A stretch of DNA of 64,000 nt from Streptomyces qinzhouensis (GTDB lineage Bacteria; Actinomycetota; Actinomycetes; Streptomycetales; Streptomycetaceae). Each line of letters starts with the position of its first letter. Position 1 is the stretch's first letter. The notes below the pieces were generated by a model. The model saw only the letters and a program-made list of their open reading frames with translations, was not told the DNA's origin and made no database searches. The stretch covers positions 6,510,001 through 6,574,000 of the forward strand of contig NZ_CP042266.1 of NCBI RefSeq assembly GCF_007856155.1, read 5' to 3'. The position numbers and the translations under genes were made by a program. This document shows positions 50,252 to 59,398 of this stretch, one piece after another.

Positions 50252-51001
50252 TCAGTTCGACTGGAGTACCGGCAGCGCGGGCGAGCCCGTCGGCAGCATG
50301 TGTTTGGCCGCCATGACGGGGACGTCTCCGGCCCTGACGACCTGGGTCACCAGGACCGCCGGGGTGTCCGCCGCCCGCCCGAGCTCCTCGCCCCGGCGCT
50401 GCCCGAGCAGGGTCGCGGTGACCCCGCTGTGCGCCGTCAGGGCGACTTCCCGGGACGCGGCCGCGAGCACCGCCAGCATCGAGCCCTCCGGTGCCGACGG
50501 CTCCCGCAGGGCCCGGGCGAAGGCGGGGTGCGCCGCCGCCAGCACTCCGTCCGGCGCCGCCCACTCCTGGCTGAGTGCCGCCGCCACCCCCGCCGCCACC
50601 AGCACGGACTCCCAGAAACGCAGTTCGGTACCGGCCGGGGCGTGCAGATGCTGGGTGGTGAAGTCGGTCGGCTCCTCCTCCGCCCGGGCGACCGGCCGCA
50701 CCCGCAGCGGGGCATCGGCGGCCGTGAGCAGCCGCTCCAGCGGCTGGAGCTGTTCGTAGCCGCGCCGGGGCGGGGCGTCGTTGACCGTACGGCCCACCCC
50801 GCGCCGTACCGACAGCAGTCCGTCCTCCTGGAGCAGCAGCAGCGCCTCGCGCAGCGCGGGGCGGCTCACCCCCAGCTCGGCGGCGAGTCTGGGCTCGGAC
50901 GGGAGCGTGGACCCGGGCGGCCAGACGCCCCGGTGGATCGCGTCCGCGATCCGCTCGTACAGGACGACGACGGGTCGGCGCTGCCGTCGGCTGGTCGTCA
51001 C
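50252..51001 (-). CDS. GntR-family regulator with UTRA-like domain (249 aa)
   Basis: Residues about 10-75 are the GntR winged helix (VVVLYERIADAIHRGVWPPG, SEPRLAAELGVSRPALREAL, QEDGLLSVRRGVGRTV). The C-terminal part (residues 100-245) looks like a UTRA-type effector domain (ELRFWESVLVAAG, PAVLVTQVVRAGDVPVMAAK). A target cannot be assigned; the adjacent genes on this strand are adenosine deaminase and it may regulate sugar or nucleoside use. Confidence 0.9.
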   Translation of the reverse strand: MTTSRRQRRPVVVLYERIADAIHRGVWPPGSTLPSEPRLAAELGVSRPALREALLLLQEDGLLSVRRGVGRTVNDAPPRRGYEQLQPLERLLTAADAPLRVRPVARAEEEPTDFTTQHLHAPAGTELRFWESVLVAAGVAAALSQEWAAPDGVLAAAHPAFARALREPSAPEGSMLAVLAAASREVALTAHSGVTATLLGQRRGEELGRAADTPAVLVTQVVRAGDVPVMAAKHMLPTGSPALPVLQSN

Positions 51002-51150
51002 GCTGCTCCTCCTCGGGTAGGGGCTCTCCGCACTGCGGGGCCCAGCTTGTCAGACAGCCAGGGTTCGGGGTGGGACCCGTGGATCCGGTGTGTCACCCGT
51101 ACGGCCCTGCCCGCCGGGTCCCCGGGGCGGGTGGGACCCATCCTGGGGCC

Positions 51151-51411
51151 ATGAGTCCGAAGGACACACCGCGGGTACACAGACGAAGCAGGGGCGGCAG
51201 CCGGTTCACCGACTGGTTCACCCCCGCGCGGACCACTGTCGTCGTTCTGGTCGTCCTGGCGATCGTCTTCATGGCGGAGAACACCGAACAGGTCCGGATC
51301 CGGCTGATCATTCCCCTGGTCACCATGCCGCTGTATCTCGCGCTGCTGCTGATGTTCCTGGTCGGGGCGCTCTGCGGGGCACTGTTCTTCCGCCGCAGAA
51401 CGCCCCGCTGA
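51151..51411 (+). CDS. LapA-domain membrane protein (86 aa)
   Basis: Two membrane segments (about residues 29-47 and 56-80) flank the ENTEQVRIRLIIPLV stretch characteristic of LapA/DUF1049 proteins. The N-terminus is basic. ATG 51,151 follows TGGGGCC. These small proteins are linked to envelope and lipid functions, but their role in actinomycetes is not known. Confidence 0.85.
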   Translation: MSPKDTPRVHRRSRGGSRFTDWFTPARTTVVVLVVLAIVFMAENTEQVRIRLIIPLVTMPLYLALLLMFLVGALCGALFFRRRTPR

Positions 51412-51534
51412 GCCCGGCCCCACCGGGCGGGCCGGGCCTCGCAGCCCCCGGCCGCGCGGATGCGCCCGGGCCCACCAGGGCTTTCGCACCCGGAGCGGTT
51501 GCGCGGCACCTGGTCGGGGACGGAGGCTGACCCG

Positions 51535-52077
51535 ATGCCCTATCTCGCCACCGGCCCCCGGGTCGCGATCCGCCCCTTCACCCCCGCCGACGGGGACGAG
51601 TTCACCGCGGCGGCCCGCGCCGCCACCCGCCTCCACCGGCCGTGGCTGTTCCCGCCCCGTACCGCCGAGGAGTACACGCGGTACGCGGACCGGTTGACCG
51701 AGGGGCCCGGCCGGGCCGGATTCCTGGTCTGCGGCCTCGCCGACGGCGGCCGGATCGCCGGGTTCATCACGGTCAACAACATCGTGGCCGGGGCCTTCCG
51801 CAGCGGTGCCCTCGGATACGGCGCCTTCGCGCACGCGGCCGGGCGCGGACTGCTGTCCGAGGCGCTCGGCCTGGTCCTCGACCACGCCTTCGGCCCGGCG
51901 ATGGACCTGCACCGGCTGGAGGCCAATATCCAGCCGGGCAACGCCGCCTCCATCGCCCTGGTGAAACGGGCCGGCTTCCGGCTGGAGGGCTACTCGCCCC
52001 GCTTCCTCTTCGTCGACGGCGACTGGCGCGACCACGAACGCTGGGCGATCACGGCCGAGGAACGCCCGGCCCGGTGA
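51535..52077 (+). CDS. GNAT acetyltransferase, RimJ/RimL type (180 aa)
   Basis: ATG 51,535 follows CGGAGGCTGACC. RVAIRPFTPADGDEFTAAAR at the N-terminus, GRGLLSEALGLVLDHAFG (acetyl-CoA loop), and LHRLEANIQPGNAASIALVK with VKRAGFRLEGYSPRFL are standard for this subfamily. It probably acetylates an N-terminal amine of a protein or small molecule. Confidence 0.92.
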   Translation: MPYLATGPRVAIRPFTPADGDEFTAAARAATRLHRPWLFPPRTAEEYTRYADRLTEGPGRAGFLVCGLADGGRIAGFITVNNIVAGAFRSGALGYGAFAHAAGRGLLSEALGLVLDHAFGPAMDLHRLEANIQPGNAASIALVKRAGFRLEGYSPRFLFVDGDWRDHERWAITAEERPAR

Positions 52078-52228
52078 CCTCCGGCGGCTTTGCCGAAGAC
52101 TGACGTACCGAGGACCTGGCCCGTGGGCCCCCGACGCTGTTCCATGGTCGTCGGGGGCGCCGGCGGCAGCCGGGGGATCCCCGAGCACACGGGAACGACC
52201 CGGACCACCCGGACGAAACGAGGATGCC

Positions 52229-54205
52229 TTGGCCACGACCGTGCGGCGCACCGTACTGACCCTGCCCGCGGCCCCCCTGGGTTCCCCGAACCCGCTGCCC
52301 GCGCTCCGGCCGCTCGACGAGGTGCACACGGTCGACGAGCGCGCCCGCCGCGAACTGCCGCGCGATATGGCCCGGCAGATCGGATACGGAAGACTGCGGA
52401 CCGTGCTGCCGGTCCGGATGCTCGACGGCTACGGGCGGGAGCGGACCCCCGCCGGCCTCGACGCCGTCGTCATCGAGAACGACCGGCTGCGGGTGACCGT
52501 CCTGCCCGGACTCGGCGGCCGGATCCACTCCCTGCACCACAAGCCGACCGGCCGGGAGCTCCTCTACCGCAACCCCGTCCTCCAGCCCGCCGCCTTCGCC
52601 CTCAACGGCGCCTGGTTCTCCGGCGGAGTCGAATGGAACATCGGCGCCACCGGGCACACCACCCTGTCCTGCGCCCCGCTCCACGCGGCGGTCGTACCCG
52701 CGCCCGACGGCGGTGAGATGGTCCGGCTGTGGGAGTGGGAGCGCCTGCGCGACCTGCCCTTCCAGATCGATCTCTGGCTGCCCGCCGACTCCGACTTCCT
52801 CCGGGTCGGGGTCCGGATCCGCAATCCGCACGAACGGGCCGTCCCCGTCTACTGGTGGTCGAACATCGCCGTCGAGGAGCACCCGACGACCCGGGTCCTC
52901 GCCCCCGCCGACGAGGCCTGGTACTACGGCTACGAGCGGTCGCTGCGGCGGATCCCGGTCCCCGACTACCGCGAAGCGGACCGTACGTACCCGCTGCGCG
53001 GCGAGTACCCCGCCGACTACTTCTACGAGGTTCCGGCGGCCGCCCGGAAGTGGATCACGTCGCTCGACGAGCACGGGCGGGGACTCGTCCAGACCTCCAC
53101 CGACGCCCTCCGCGGGCGCAAACTGTTCGTCTGGGGCGCGGGCCGCGGCGGCCGCCGCTGGCAGCAGTGGCTGACCGAGCCCGGTACGGCCGGATACGCC
53201 GAGATCCAGGCCGGGCTCGCCCGGACCCAGATGGAGCACCTCAGACTGGAGGCGGGCGCGGAGCTGAGCTGGCTGGAGGCGTACGGGCCGCTGGCCGCCG
53301 ACGCGGGGACCGTGCACGGCGCCAACTGGGCCGCGGCGCTGGCGGAGGTCGAACGGAACCTGGAGCGGGCGCTGCCCAGGGCCGAGGTCGACGCCGCGTA
53401 CGAGGAGTGGCGGACCGCCGCCGACACCGAACCGGTCCGGGAGCTGGCCACCGGCTCGGGCTGGGGCGCGCTGGAGGTGCTGCGCAGCGGGGTGAAGCTG
53501 CCCGGGACGCCCTTCGGCGAATCGACCCTGGGGGAGGAGCAGGCGCCGTGGCGCGAACTCCTCACCACCGGCGCCCTGCCCCGCCCCCGCCGGGTCGTCC
53601 CGCCGGGCCCCTCCCTGACCTCCCCGGCCTGGCGCGACATGCTGGAGACCGCGCCCGCCGATCCGCTGACGGAATATCACCTCGGGGTCGCCCAGTGGCA
53701 GGCGGACGACCGGGCGCAGGCGGTCCGGAGCTGGGAGCGCGGCCTCGCCCTGGCGCCGTCGCGCTGGCCGCTGCTGCGCTGTCTGGCGGTCGCCGATCAG
53801 GAGGGCGGACATCCGGAGCGGGCCGCCGAGCGGTGGCTGGAGGCCTTCGCCGACCTCTGCCAGGAGCGCCGTGACGACGGTGACAGCTGGACGGCGGCGA
53901 CCGCGGCGCTGGGCCGGGAGGCCGTGGAGGCGCTGCTCACCGTGGGCCGTACCGCGGATGCCCGCGAAGTGTGGACGGGACTGCTGCCGGCGGTCCAGCG
54001 GCGCGGACGCTTCCAACTGCTGTACGCCCGGCTGCTGATCGCCGAAGGGCGCCCGGAAGAGGCCCGGGCGATCTTCGGCCGGGGTTTCGAGGTGGCGGAT
54101 CTGCGGGAGGGCTCGGAGATCCTCAACGAGGTGTGGGCGGAGTTGAGCGAGGAGCCGCTGCCGGACGTGTACGAGTACCGGATGCGGCCGGGCGGCGACC
54201 GGTAG
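52229..54205 (+). CDS. DUF5107-like protein with C-terminal TPR region (658 aa)
   Basis: TTG 52,229 follows CGAGG at 5 nt. Residues about 75-330 form a beta-rich carbohydrate-enzyme-like domain (VIENDRLRVTVLPGLGGRIH, GGVEWNIGATGHTT, VPVYWWSNIAVEEHP, FVWGAGRGGRRWQQWLTEPG), matching DUF5107 proteins. The C-terminal half carries TPR-like helices (EYHLGVAQWQADDRAQAVRS, GRFQLLYARLLIAEGRPEEA). Such proteins lie near sugar-use genes in other actinomycetes. No catalytic residues can be assigned. Confidence 0.85.
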   Translation: MATTVRRTVLTLPAAPLGSPNPLPALRPLDEVHTVDERARRELPRDMARQIGYGRLRTVLPVRMLDGYGRERTPAGLDAVVIENDRLRVTVLPGLGGRIHSLHHKPTGRELLYRNPVLQPAAFALNGAWFSGGVEWNIGATGHTTLSCAPLHAAVVPAPDGGEMVRLWEWERLRDLPFQIDLWLPADSDFLRVGVRIRNPHERAVPVYWWSNIAVEEHPTTRVLAPADEAWYYGYERSLRRIPVPDYREADRTYPLRGEYPADYFYEVPAAARKWITSLDEHGRGLVQTSTDALRGRKLFVWGAGRGGRRWQQWLTEPGTAGYAEIQAGLARTQMEHLRLEAGAELSWLEAYGPLAADAGTVHGANWAAALAEVERNLERALPRAEVDAAYEEWRTAADTEPVRELATGSGWGALEVLRSGVKLPGTPFGESTLGEEQAPWRELLTTGALPRPRRVVPPGPSLTSPAWRDMLETAPADPLTEYHLGVAQWQADDRAQAVRSWERGLALAPSRWPLLRCLAVADQEGGHPERAAERWLEAFADLCQERRDDGDSWTAATAALGREAVEALLTVGRTADAREVWTGLLPAVQRRGRFQLLYARLLIAEGRPEEARAIFGRGFEVADLREGSEILNEVWAELSEEPLPDVYEYRMRPGGDR

Positions 54206-54227
54206 GCGGCGCGGGAAGCGCCGGTAC

Positions 54228-54263
54228 GGGGCCGGGCCGCCGCTCCGAGGGCGGGCCCGGCCC
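54228..54263. terminator. Bidirectional terminator between convergent genes
   Basis: GGGGCCGGGCC (54,228-54,238) pairs with GGCCCGGCCC (54,254-54,263) between the DUF5107 and glyoxalase-like genes. It is a GC-only stem without a T-run. Confidence 0.55.
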
Positions 54264-54278
54264 GGTGCGCTCCGCGGC

Positions 54279-54635
54279 TCAGTCGGCCGTCGTCCTGCGG
54301 TCCGCGTATTCGAAGACCGACCCGTCGGGGTGGACGGCCAGCAGATTGCGGCCGATCGGGGTGGCCACCGGACCGGCGACGATCCGCGCCCCGACCTCGG
54401 CGAGCGTGGCGCGGGTCCGGTCCACATCGTCCACCGCGATGGTGGCCGTCACCTTCCGCAGCACCTCCAGTTCCCGCTCCGGGCCGCTCATCAGCAGGAA
54501 GCAGCCGACCGCGGCCGCCGATACGCCGCCACGGTCGAAACGCTGCGGGGTGGCGCCCGTCAGCTTCGCGTAGAAGGCGGTGGCGGTGTCGAGGTCGTCG
54601 ACGCAGATGCGGAGGGTCGTTCCCAGAATTTCCAT
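54279..54635 (-). CDS. Glyoxalase/VOC-superfamily protein (118 aa)
   Basis: ATG 54,635 begins EILGTTLRICVDDLDTATAF, the first beta-alpha-beta module, and DDVDRTRATLAEVGARIVAG with VHPDGSVFEY completes the second. Size and pattern fit a VOC protein. The conserved metal ligands are partly retained (Glu near the end). Substrate unknown. A GC-rich repeat separates it from the next gene upstream. Confidence 0.88.
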   Translation of the reverse strand: MEILGTTLRICVDDLDTATAFYAKLTGATPQRFDRGGVSAAAVGCFLLMSGPERELEVLRKVTATIAVDDVDRTRATLAEVGARIVAGPVATPIGRNLLAVHPDGSVFEYADRRTTAD

Positions 54636-54704
54636 ACGGGGGAGGGTAGTTCGGGTCCGGCGGCGACGGGAACGGTACGGGCCGGCCGCGCCCGGGGCGG
54701 TGCC

Positions 54705-54820
54705 GCGGGCCGCGCGGGCGCGGTGGTCCGGGGGACTGCTCGGGCACGGTGGGGCGGGATCGCTCAGGCGCGGTGGCGCGGGCCGCGCGGGCGCGGTGGT
54801 CCGGGATCGCTCAGGCGCGG
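54705..54820. repeat. Short alternating tandem repeat
   Basis: A 28-nt unit at 54,705-54,732 recurs identically at 54,778-54,805. It alternates with a GGATCGCTCAGGCGCGG unit at 54,757-54,773 and 54,804-54,820. The last copy covers the methyltransferase stop codon at 54,811-54,813. Confidence 0.8.
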
Positions 54821-55617
54821 CAGAGCAGCTCGCCGTGGGGCACGGTGAACCACGCGTCATCCTGCGCGCCCCACTCCCGCCAGCCCCGGGCGATCTCCGC
54901 GAGCCGTTCGGGCGTCGTCCAGCCGCCGTCGACCGCGATCCCGGCGTACGAGGACGAGACCGTACGTTCGGCCCAGAGCCCGCTCCACCAGGCGCGCTCC
55001 TCGGGCGTGGCGAAGCACCAGACGCTCGCCCCGGGGGTGATGTCGGTGAAGCCCGCCTCGCGGGCCCAGGACAGCAGCCGGCGGCCCGCGTCGGGCTCGC
55101 CCCCGTTGGCGCGGGCGACCGTGCGGTAGAGCGACTGCCAGTCGTCGAGTACGGGTACGGCCGGGAACCAGGTGAACGCGCCGTAGTCGCTGTCGCGGAC
55201 CGCGACGAGGCCGCCGGGGCGGCAGACCCGGCGCATCTCGCGCAGCGCGCCGACCGGGTCGCCGACGTGCTGGAGCACCTGATGGGCATGGACGACGTCG
55301 AACGAACCGTCCTCGTAGGCGAGGGCGTTGACGTCCGCGACGGCGAACTCGGTGTTCACCAGGCCCCGTCCGGCGGCGTGCTCCCGCGCCTGGCCCACGA
55401 TCTCCGGGGCCAGGTCGACACCGGTGACCCGGCCCTCGGGGACCAGGGCCGCCAGATCGGCGGTGATGGTGCCGGGTCCGCAGCCGATGTCCAGGATCCG
55501 CATGGCGGGCCGGAGTTCGCCCAGGAGATAGGCGGCGGAGTTGGCGGCCGTGCGCCAGGTGTGGGAGCGCAGAACGGACTCGTGGTGGCCATGGGTGTAG
55601 ACGGCGGTTTCGCGCAC
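54811..55617 (-). CDS. SAM-dependent methyltransferase, UbiE/Methyltransf_11 type (268 aa)
   Basis: ILDIGCGPGTITADLAALVP (motif I, about residues 40-60), GVDLAPEIVGQAREHA, VADVNALAYEDGSFDVVHAH and LREMRRVCRPGGLVAVRDSD are the class I methyltransferase motifs in order. The variable C-terminus would bind the acceptor. ATG 55,617 gives MRETAVYTHGHHESVL, typical of this group. The acceptor is unknown. Confidence 0.92.
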   Translation of the reverse strand: MRETAVYTHGHHESVLRSHTWRTAANSAAYLLGELRPAMRILDIGCGPGTITADLAALVPEGRVTGVDLAPEIVGQAREHAAGRGLVNTEFAVADVNALAYEDGSFDVVHAHQVLQHVGDPVGALREMRRVCRPGGLVAVRDSDYGAFTWFPAVPVLDDWQSLYRTVARANGGEPDAGRRLLSWAREAGFTDITPGASVWCFATPEERAWWSGLWAERTVSSSYAGIAVDGGWTTPERLAEIARGWREWGAQDDAWFTVPHGELLCRA

Positions 55618-55761
55618 GGCGGACCTCCCGGGAGAGCTGCTGTCGGTCCCTCCAGCGTAGAGGGTGCATATCGAATGCCGGGATACCTGTCTTAATATGT
55701 GGACGAGATGATGGCGTCGAGAGACGCCTCCCGGCGCAACATCCGTGGATTCGGGCGGAGT

Positions 55762-57246
55762 TCAGAGGAGGGTGCGGGGCCGGTAGACCGTGAGGATCTG
55801 GGGCACCTTGTCGACCAGCAGCTCCGGCGGCGCGGCGGTGATCTCGCCGTCGTACGCCATCGGGGTGCCCGCCGCGATGCCCGCGATACGGACCCGGCGC
55901 CGCTCCTGCGCCGCATGGACCGGCGACCGGCTCAGCGGGCCCGCGAGCGCGGCCGCGATCAGCCGCAGCCCCGGATTGGCACCGCCGTGCACGATCCGCA
56001 CGTCCAGCAGACCGTCCGCCAGATTCTGCCGGTTGCCGGGCGCGGGCCCGGGGCGCTGGTAGATCCCGTTGCCCGCGAAGAGCAGCCACAGTGGCCGGTG
56101 GCTGCCGTCGACCTCCGCCTCCAGCGGCCGGCCGTGCCGCAGCACCTTGCCCGCGGCCAGCACCTGCGCGGTCCAGCCGCCGATCCGGGGCGACCAGCGC
56201 TCCCGGAACGTCACCAGCTCGGGATAGACCCCGAGGCTGAACGTATTGACGAAGTACCCCCAGGGCGCGCGGTCGCCCGAGGCGGTGACCGGGCCGGGGG
56301 TGAACCGGCCCAGGTCCACCTTGACCGCCTCCCCGGTGGCCAGCGCGCGGCAGGTGTCGGCCACGGACTCGATGCCCAGATCGTGCGCGAAGTGGTTGAG
56401 CGTGCCGCCGGGGAACACGGCGAGCGGAACACCCTGGGCGACCGCGATACCGGCGGCGGCGTTGACGGTCCCGTCGCCGCCGTACACCCCGAGGGCCCGT
56501 CCCCGGGCCGCCGCGCTCTCCAGCTCCCGCACCACATCGGCGGGTTCGCACTCCACCACCTCCGCCCGTGGCAGCGCGGCGCGGACCAGACTCGCCAGGG
56601 CCGCCGATCCGGAGCGGCGGTTGGCCACCACGACCAGCCCCGCGCCGTCCGGCAGGGCGGGCGGGTCCACCGGCCGGGCCACCGGCGGTGCGAGCTGAGA
56701 CCGTGCCGGAACGATTCCGCGGACGGCGAGGGCGGCGCCGATACCGAGGGCGGCCCCCGCGACCACATCGGCCGGATAGTGGACCCCCGTATAGACCCGG
56801 GAGAAGGCCACCGAAACGGCGACGGGCGCGACGACGGCGCCCCAGCCCCTGGACTCCATCGCCACCCCCGCGGTGAAGGCCGCGGCGGAGGCCGCGTGCC
56901 CCGAGGGGAACGACGTGGTGAACGGCTGGCGCCGCAGCTGCCGGACCGGCGGCACGGCATCCAGCAGCGGACGGCTACGGCGGACGCTCCGCTTCCCGAC
57001 CGTATTGATGACCGCGGAGGCGACGGCGAGGGACGCGACGCCCCGGACGGCCGCCCGCCGGGTCCGGGCACTGCGCCCCACGGAGGCTATTCCGGCGGCG
57101 ATCCCGAACCAGAGCACCCCGTGGTCCGCGGCCCGGCTGAGCCGTGGCAGCACGGGCTCGGCCGCGGGCCAGGCGCGCTCCGCGACATGGCGGAACACCC
57201 GCCGGTCCCATCGGCTGAACCAGGACTTCCGCGCGGTATCCGTCAT
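55762..57246 (-). CDS. PAP2 phosphatase / diacylglycerol kinase fusion (494 aa)
   Basis: The N-terminal part is a membrane PAP2 phosphatase with SFPSGHAASAAAF and RVYTGVHYPADVVAGAAL (the conserved His/Arg/Asp motif). The C-terminal half is a diacylglycerol-kinase-like domain with GVYGGDGTVNAAAGIAV and PGGTLNHFAHDLGIE. Fusion of these two activities occurs in actinobacteria and suggests a role in lipid phosphate turnover. ATG 57,246; no neighbouring gene on this strand. Confidence 0.93.
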   Translation of the reverse strand: MTDTARKSWFSRWDRRVFRHVAERAWPAAEPVLPRLSRAADHGVLWFGIAAGIASVGRSARTRRAAVRGVASLAVASAVINTVGKRSVRRSRPLLDAVPPVRQLRRQPFTTSFPSGHAASAAAFTAGVAMESRGWGAVVAPVAVSVAFSRVYTGVHYPADVVAGAALGIGAALAVRGIVPARSQLAPPVARPVDPPALPDGAGLVVVANRRSGSAALASLVRAALPRAEVVECEPADVVRELESAAARGRALGVYGGDGTVNAAAGIAVAQGVPLAVFPGGTLNHFAHDLGIESVADTCRALATGEAVKVDLGRFTPGPVTASGDRAPWGYFVNTFSLGVYPELVTFRERWSPRIGGWTAQVLAAGKVLRHGRPLEAEVDGSHRPLWLLFAGNGIYQRPGPAPGNRQNLADGLLDVRIVHGGANPGLRLIAAALAGPLSRSPVHAAQERRRVRIAGIAAGTPMAYDGEITAAPPELLVDKVPQILTVYRPRTLL

Positions 57247-57427
57247 TCCCCCCGGTTACCCCGGCACCGCACCCGCCACGCCTCCCCCACCCCATTCGGC
57301 CGCCGCCGCGCCCCGGGGCTTCGCCGGTCCGAAGCGGGGTGACCGGGTGCGGGCGGGTACCCGGCTCCGTATAACAGACAGAGGGAACAGCGGGGGAGTG
57401 TGTGCGACGAGAAGAGGTACCGCGGAC

Positions 57428-58639
57428 ATGGACCGCAGCCCCCCGGACGACCCCGGCACCGTACGCCACGACCCGCGCGCCCCCGAGAGCGGACTGCCCG
57501 TCCTGCCCGAGCTGCGGGCCGTCGCCGCCGGTGCGGCGGACCGGGCGATCGCCGGGCCCCCGGGCGGCCCGGCCCCGCTGCGGGACGCCGCCGCCGGCTA
57601 CTGGACGCGCCGGGGACTGCGTACCACCGCCACCGACTCCGTCGCCGCCCACGGAACCCCCGCCCTGCTCTGCGCCCTGATCGCCGCGCACGACGGCGAT
57701 GTGCTCATGCCCCGCCCCAGCCCCGCCTGGTGGACCCCACAGGCGCGGCTGCTGCGGCGGGCCGCGTACCACGTACCCACCTCGGCGGAGTCCGGCGGCG
57801 TCCCGGATCCGTACGCCCTGCTGGAGGCCGTACGCCGGGTGCGCGCCGAGGGCGGGACGCCGAAGCTGCTGCTGCTCTCCGTCGCCGACGATCCGACTGC
57901 CTCGGTCGCCCCGCCCGAGCTGGTACGGGAGGCGTGCGAGGCGGCGATCGCCGAGGGCCTGCACATCGTCAGCGACGAGACCTGGCGGGACACCCTCCAC
58001 GATCCGCATGAATCCGTGCTGGTGAGCCCCGCGGAGATGTGCCCGGACGAGGTCACGGTGGTCGCCGATCTCGCGGGTGCGCTGCTGCCCTCCGCCTGGC
58101 CCGCGGCGATCGCCCGCTTCCCGGCGGCGGAACGCGCCCGGCGGGAACGGGTGCTCGATGTGCTCCATGTGCTCGGCGCGGGTATCGCGGAGCCGGTCGC
58201 GGCAGCCGCGGCGATCGCGCTGGACGAACCGCCGCCGGTCGTCGAGCGCGTCGAACGGGCCGCGGCGCTCCACCGGCAGCTGGCCCAGGCCGCGCATCTG
58301 GCCGTCACCGCGTCCGGGGCGCTGGCCAGGCCGCCGCAGGCCGGGCGTCATCTCTACGTGGACCTGGGCCCGCTGCGCGCCGGGCTCGCCGCGCGCGGGG
58401 TGAGCGACTCGATGGAGCTGGAGGAGTATCTGACCGCCCGGCTCGGTACCCCCGTCCCGGGCGGTCACCGCTTCGGCGACGAACTCGGCGCCCTGCGGGC
58501 CCGGCTGCCGACGGCACCGCTCGCCGGGTCCGGCCCCGTGGAGCGGCAGGAGTCGCTGAACTCACCCGCGCCGCTGGAACTTCCGCAGGTCGCGGCGGCG
58601 CTGTCGGAGCTCGGGACGGCCTTCGCCGAACTGGGCTGA
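57428..58639 (+). CDS. Aminotransferase class I/II-fold protein, lysine-poor, probably non-catalytic (403 aa)
   Basis: ATG 57,428 begins a sequence with the fold-type I layout: DAAAGYWTRRGLRT, HGTPALLCALIAAH, and HIVSDETWRDTL, where Asp183 should pair with the PLP nitrogen. The catalytic lysine, expected about 30 residues later, is missing; that segment reads VVADLAGALLPSAWPAAIAR. The only lysine in the protein is Lys146, which is before Asp183. It may be a regulator-like or degenerate homologue rather than a transaminase. Confidence 0.75.
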   Translation: MDRSPPDDPGTVRHDPRAPESGLPVLPELRAVAAGAADRAIAGPPGGPAPLRDAAAGYWTRRGLRTTATDSVAAHGTPALLCALIAAHDGDVLMPRPSPAWWTPQARLLRRAAYHVPTSAESGGVPDPYALLEAVRRVRAEGGTPKLLLLSVADDPTASVAPPELVREACEAAIAEGLHIVSDETWRDTLHDPHESVLVSPAEMCPDEVTVVADLAGALLPSAWPAAIARFPAAERARRERVLDVLHVLGAGIAEPVAAAAAIALDEPPPVVERVERAAALHRQLAQAAHLAVTASGALARPPQAGRHLYVDLGPLRAGLAARGVSDSMELEEYLTARLGTPVPGGHRFGDELGALRARLPTAPLAGSGPVERQESLNSPAPLELPQVAAALSELGTAFAELG

Positions 58640-58729
58640 ACGAGGGCCCGGGGCGAGGCGCGTGCGGGGCCGGTTGGAACCGGTGACGGATCCGCTGCCC
58701 GGGCCCGGGCCCGGGCCGCCGCGGGCGGA

Positions 58730-59398
58730 CTACGCGGTTCCGCCCGCCGAGTCCGGCCTTCCGTGCCGCAGCCTGCGCCAGACCGCCGGCGCCCCGCTGA
58801 CCACGATCGTCAGCCCCACCGCGAGTACCACGCCCTGCCACGGCCGGTCGAAGAGAGAGCCGCCGAGAATGCCGATGAGCTGGTACGTCGCCGCCCAGGC
58901 CAGACACGCCGGAACATCGCCGCGGACGAAGGACCGCAGCGGCATCCGCGCCAGCAGACACGCCAGCATCACCGGGATCCGGCCCGCGGGCACCAGCCGG
59001 GACAGCACCAGGACCGCCACACCGTGCTCCGCCAGTTTGTCCTGGGCCAGGGCGAGGCGCTCCGGCGCGGCCCGGGACTGCAGTTCGGCGAGCCAGCGGG
59101 AGCCGTTGCGGGACCGCACACCGCGCTGCCCGAGCCAGTAGAGCGTGACATCGCCGAGGAACGCGGCGAGCGACGCCACCACGAAGACGTACAGCAGCGC
59201 CAATGGATCGGTCTGATGGAAGGCGACCACCGCCGCCGAGCTGACCACCGCGCCCGTCGGGACCACGGGCACCAGCGCGCCCAGGGTCACCAGCAGGAAC
59301 AGGGACGGATAGCCGACGGCCTGCTGGGTGGACTCGGGGGGCAGCTGCGCCACCGCGTCCGCGACGGGTCCGAACAGTTCGGACAGGGTGGAACTCAC
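58730..59398 (-). CDS. DedA-family membrane protein (222 aa)
   Basis: Several membrane segments occur (LFLLVTLGALVPVVPTGAVV, LALLYVFVVASLAAFLGDVT, and a C-terminal pair). FLGDVTLYWLGQRGV and SRLVPAGRIPVMLACLLARM carry the conserved DedA/VTT motifs (G-D...Y, R-x-x-P-x-G-R). DedA proteins help move lipids across the membrane. It overlaps the next gene upstream on this strand (59,395) by 4 nt, so they are cotranscribed. Confidence 0.9.
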   Translation of the reverse strand: MSSTLSELFGPVADAVAQLPPESTQQAVGYPSLFLLVTLGALVPVVPTGAVVSSAAVVAFHQTDPLALLYVFVVASLAAFLGDVTLYWLGQRGVRSRNGSRWLAELQSRAAPERLALAQDKLAEHGVAVLVLSRLVPAGRIPVMLACLLARMPLRSFVRGDVPACLAWAATYQLIGILGGSLFDRPWQGVVLAVGLTIVVSGAPAVWRRLRHGRPDSAGGTA

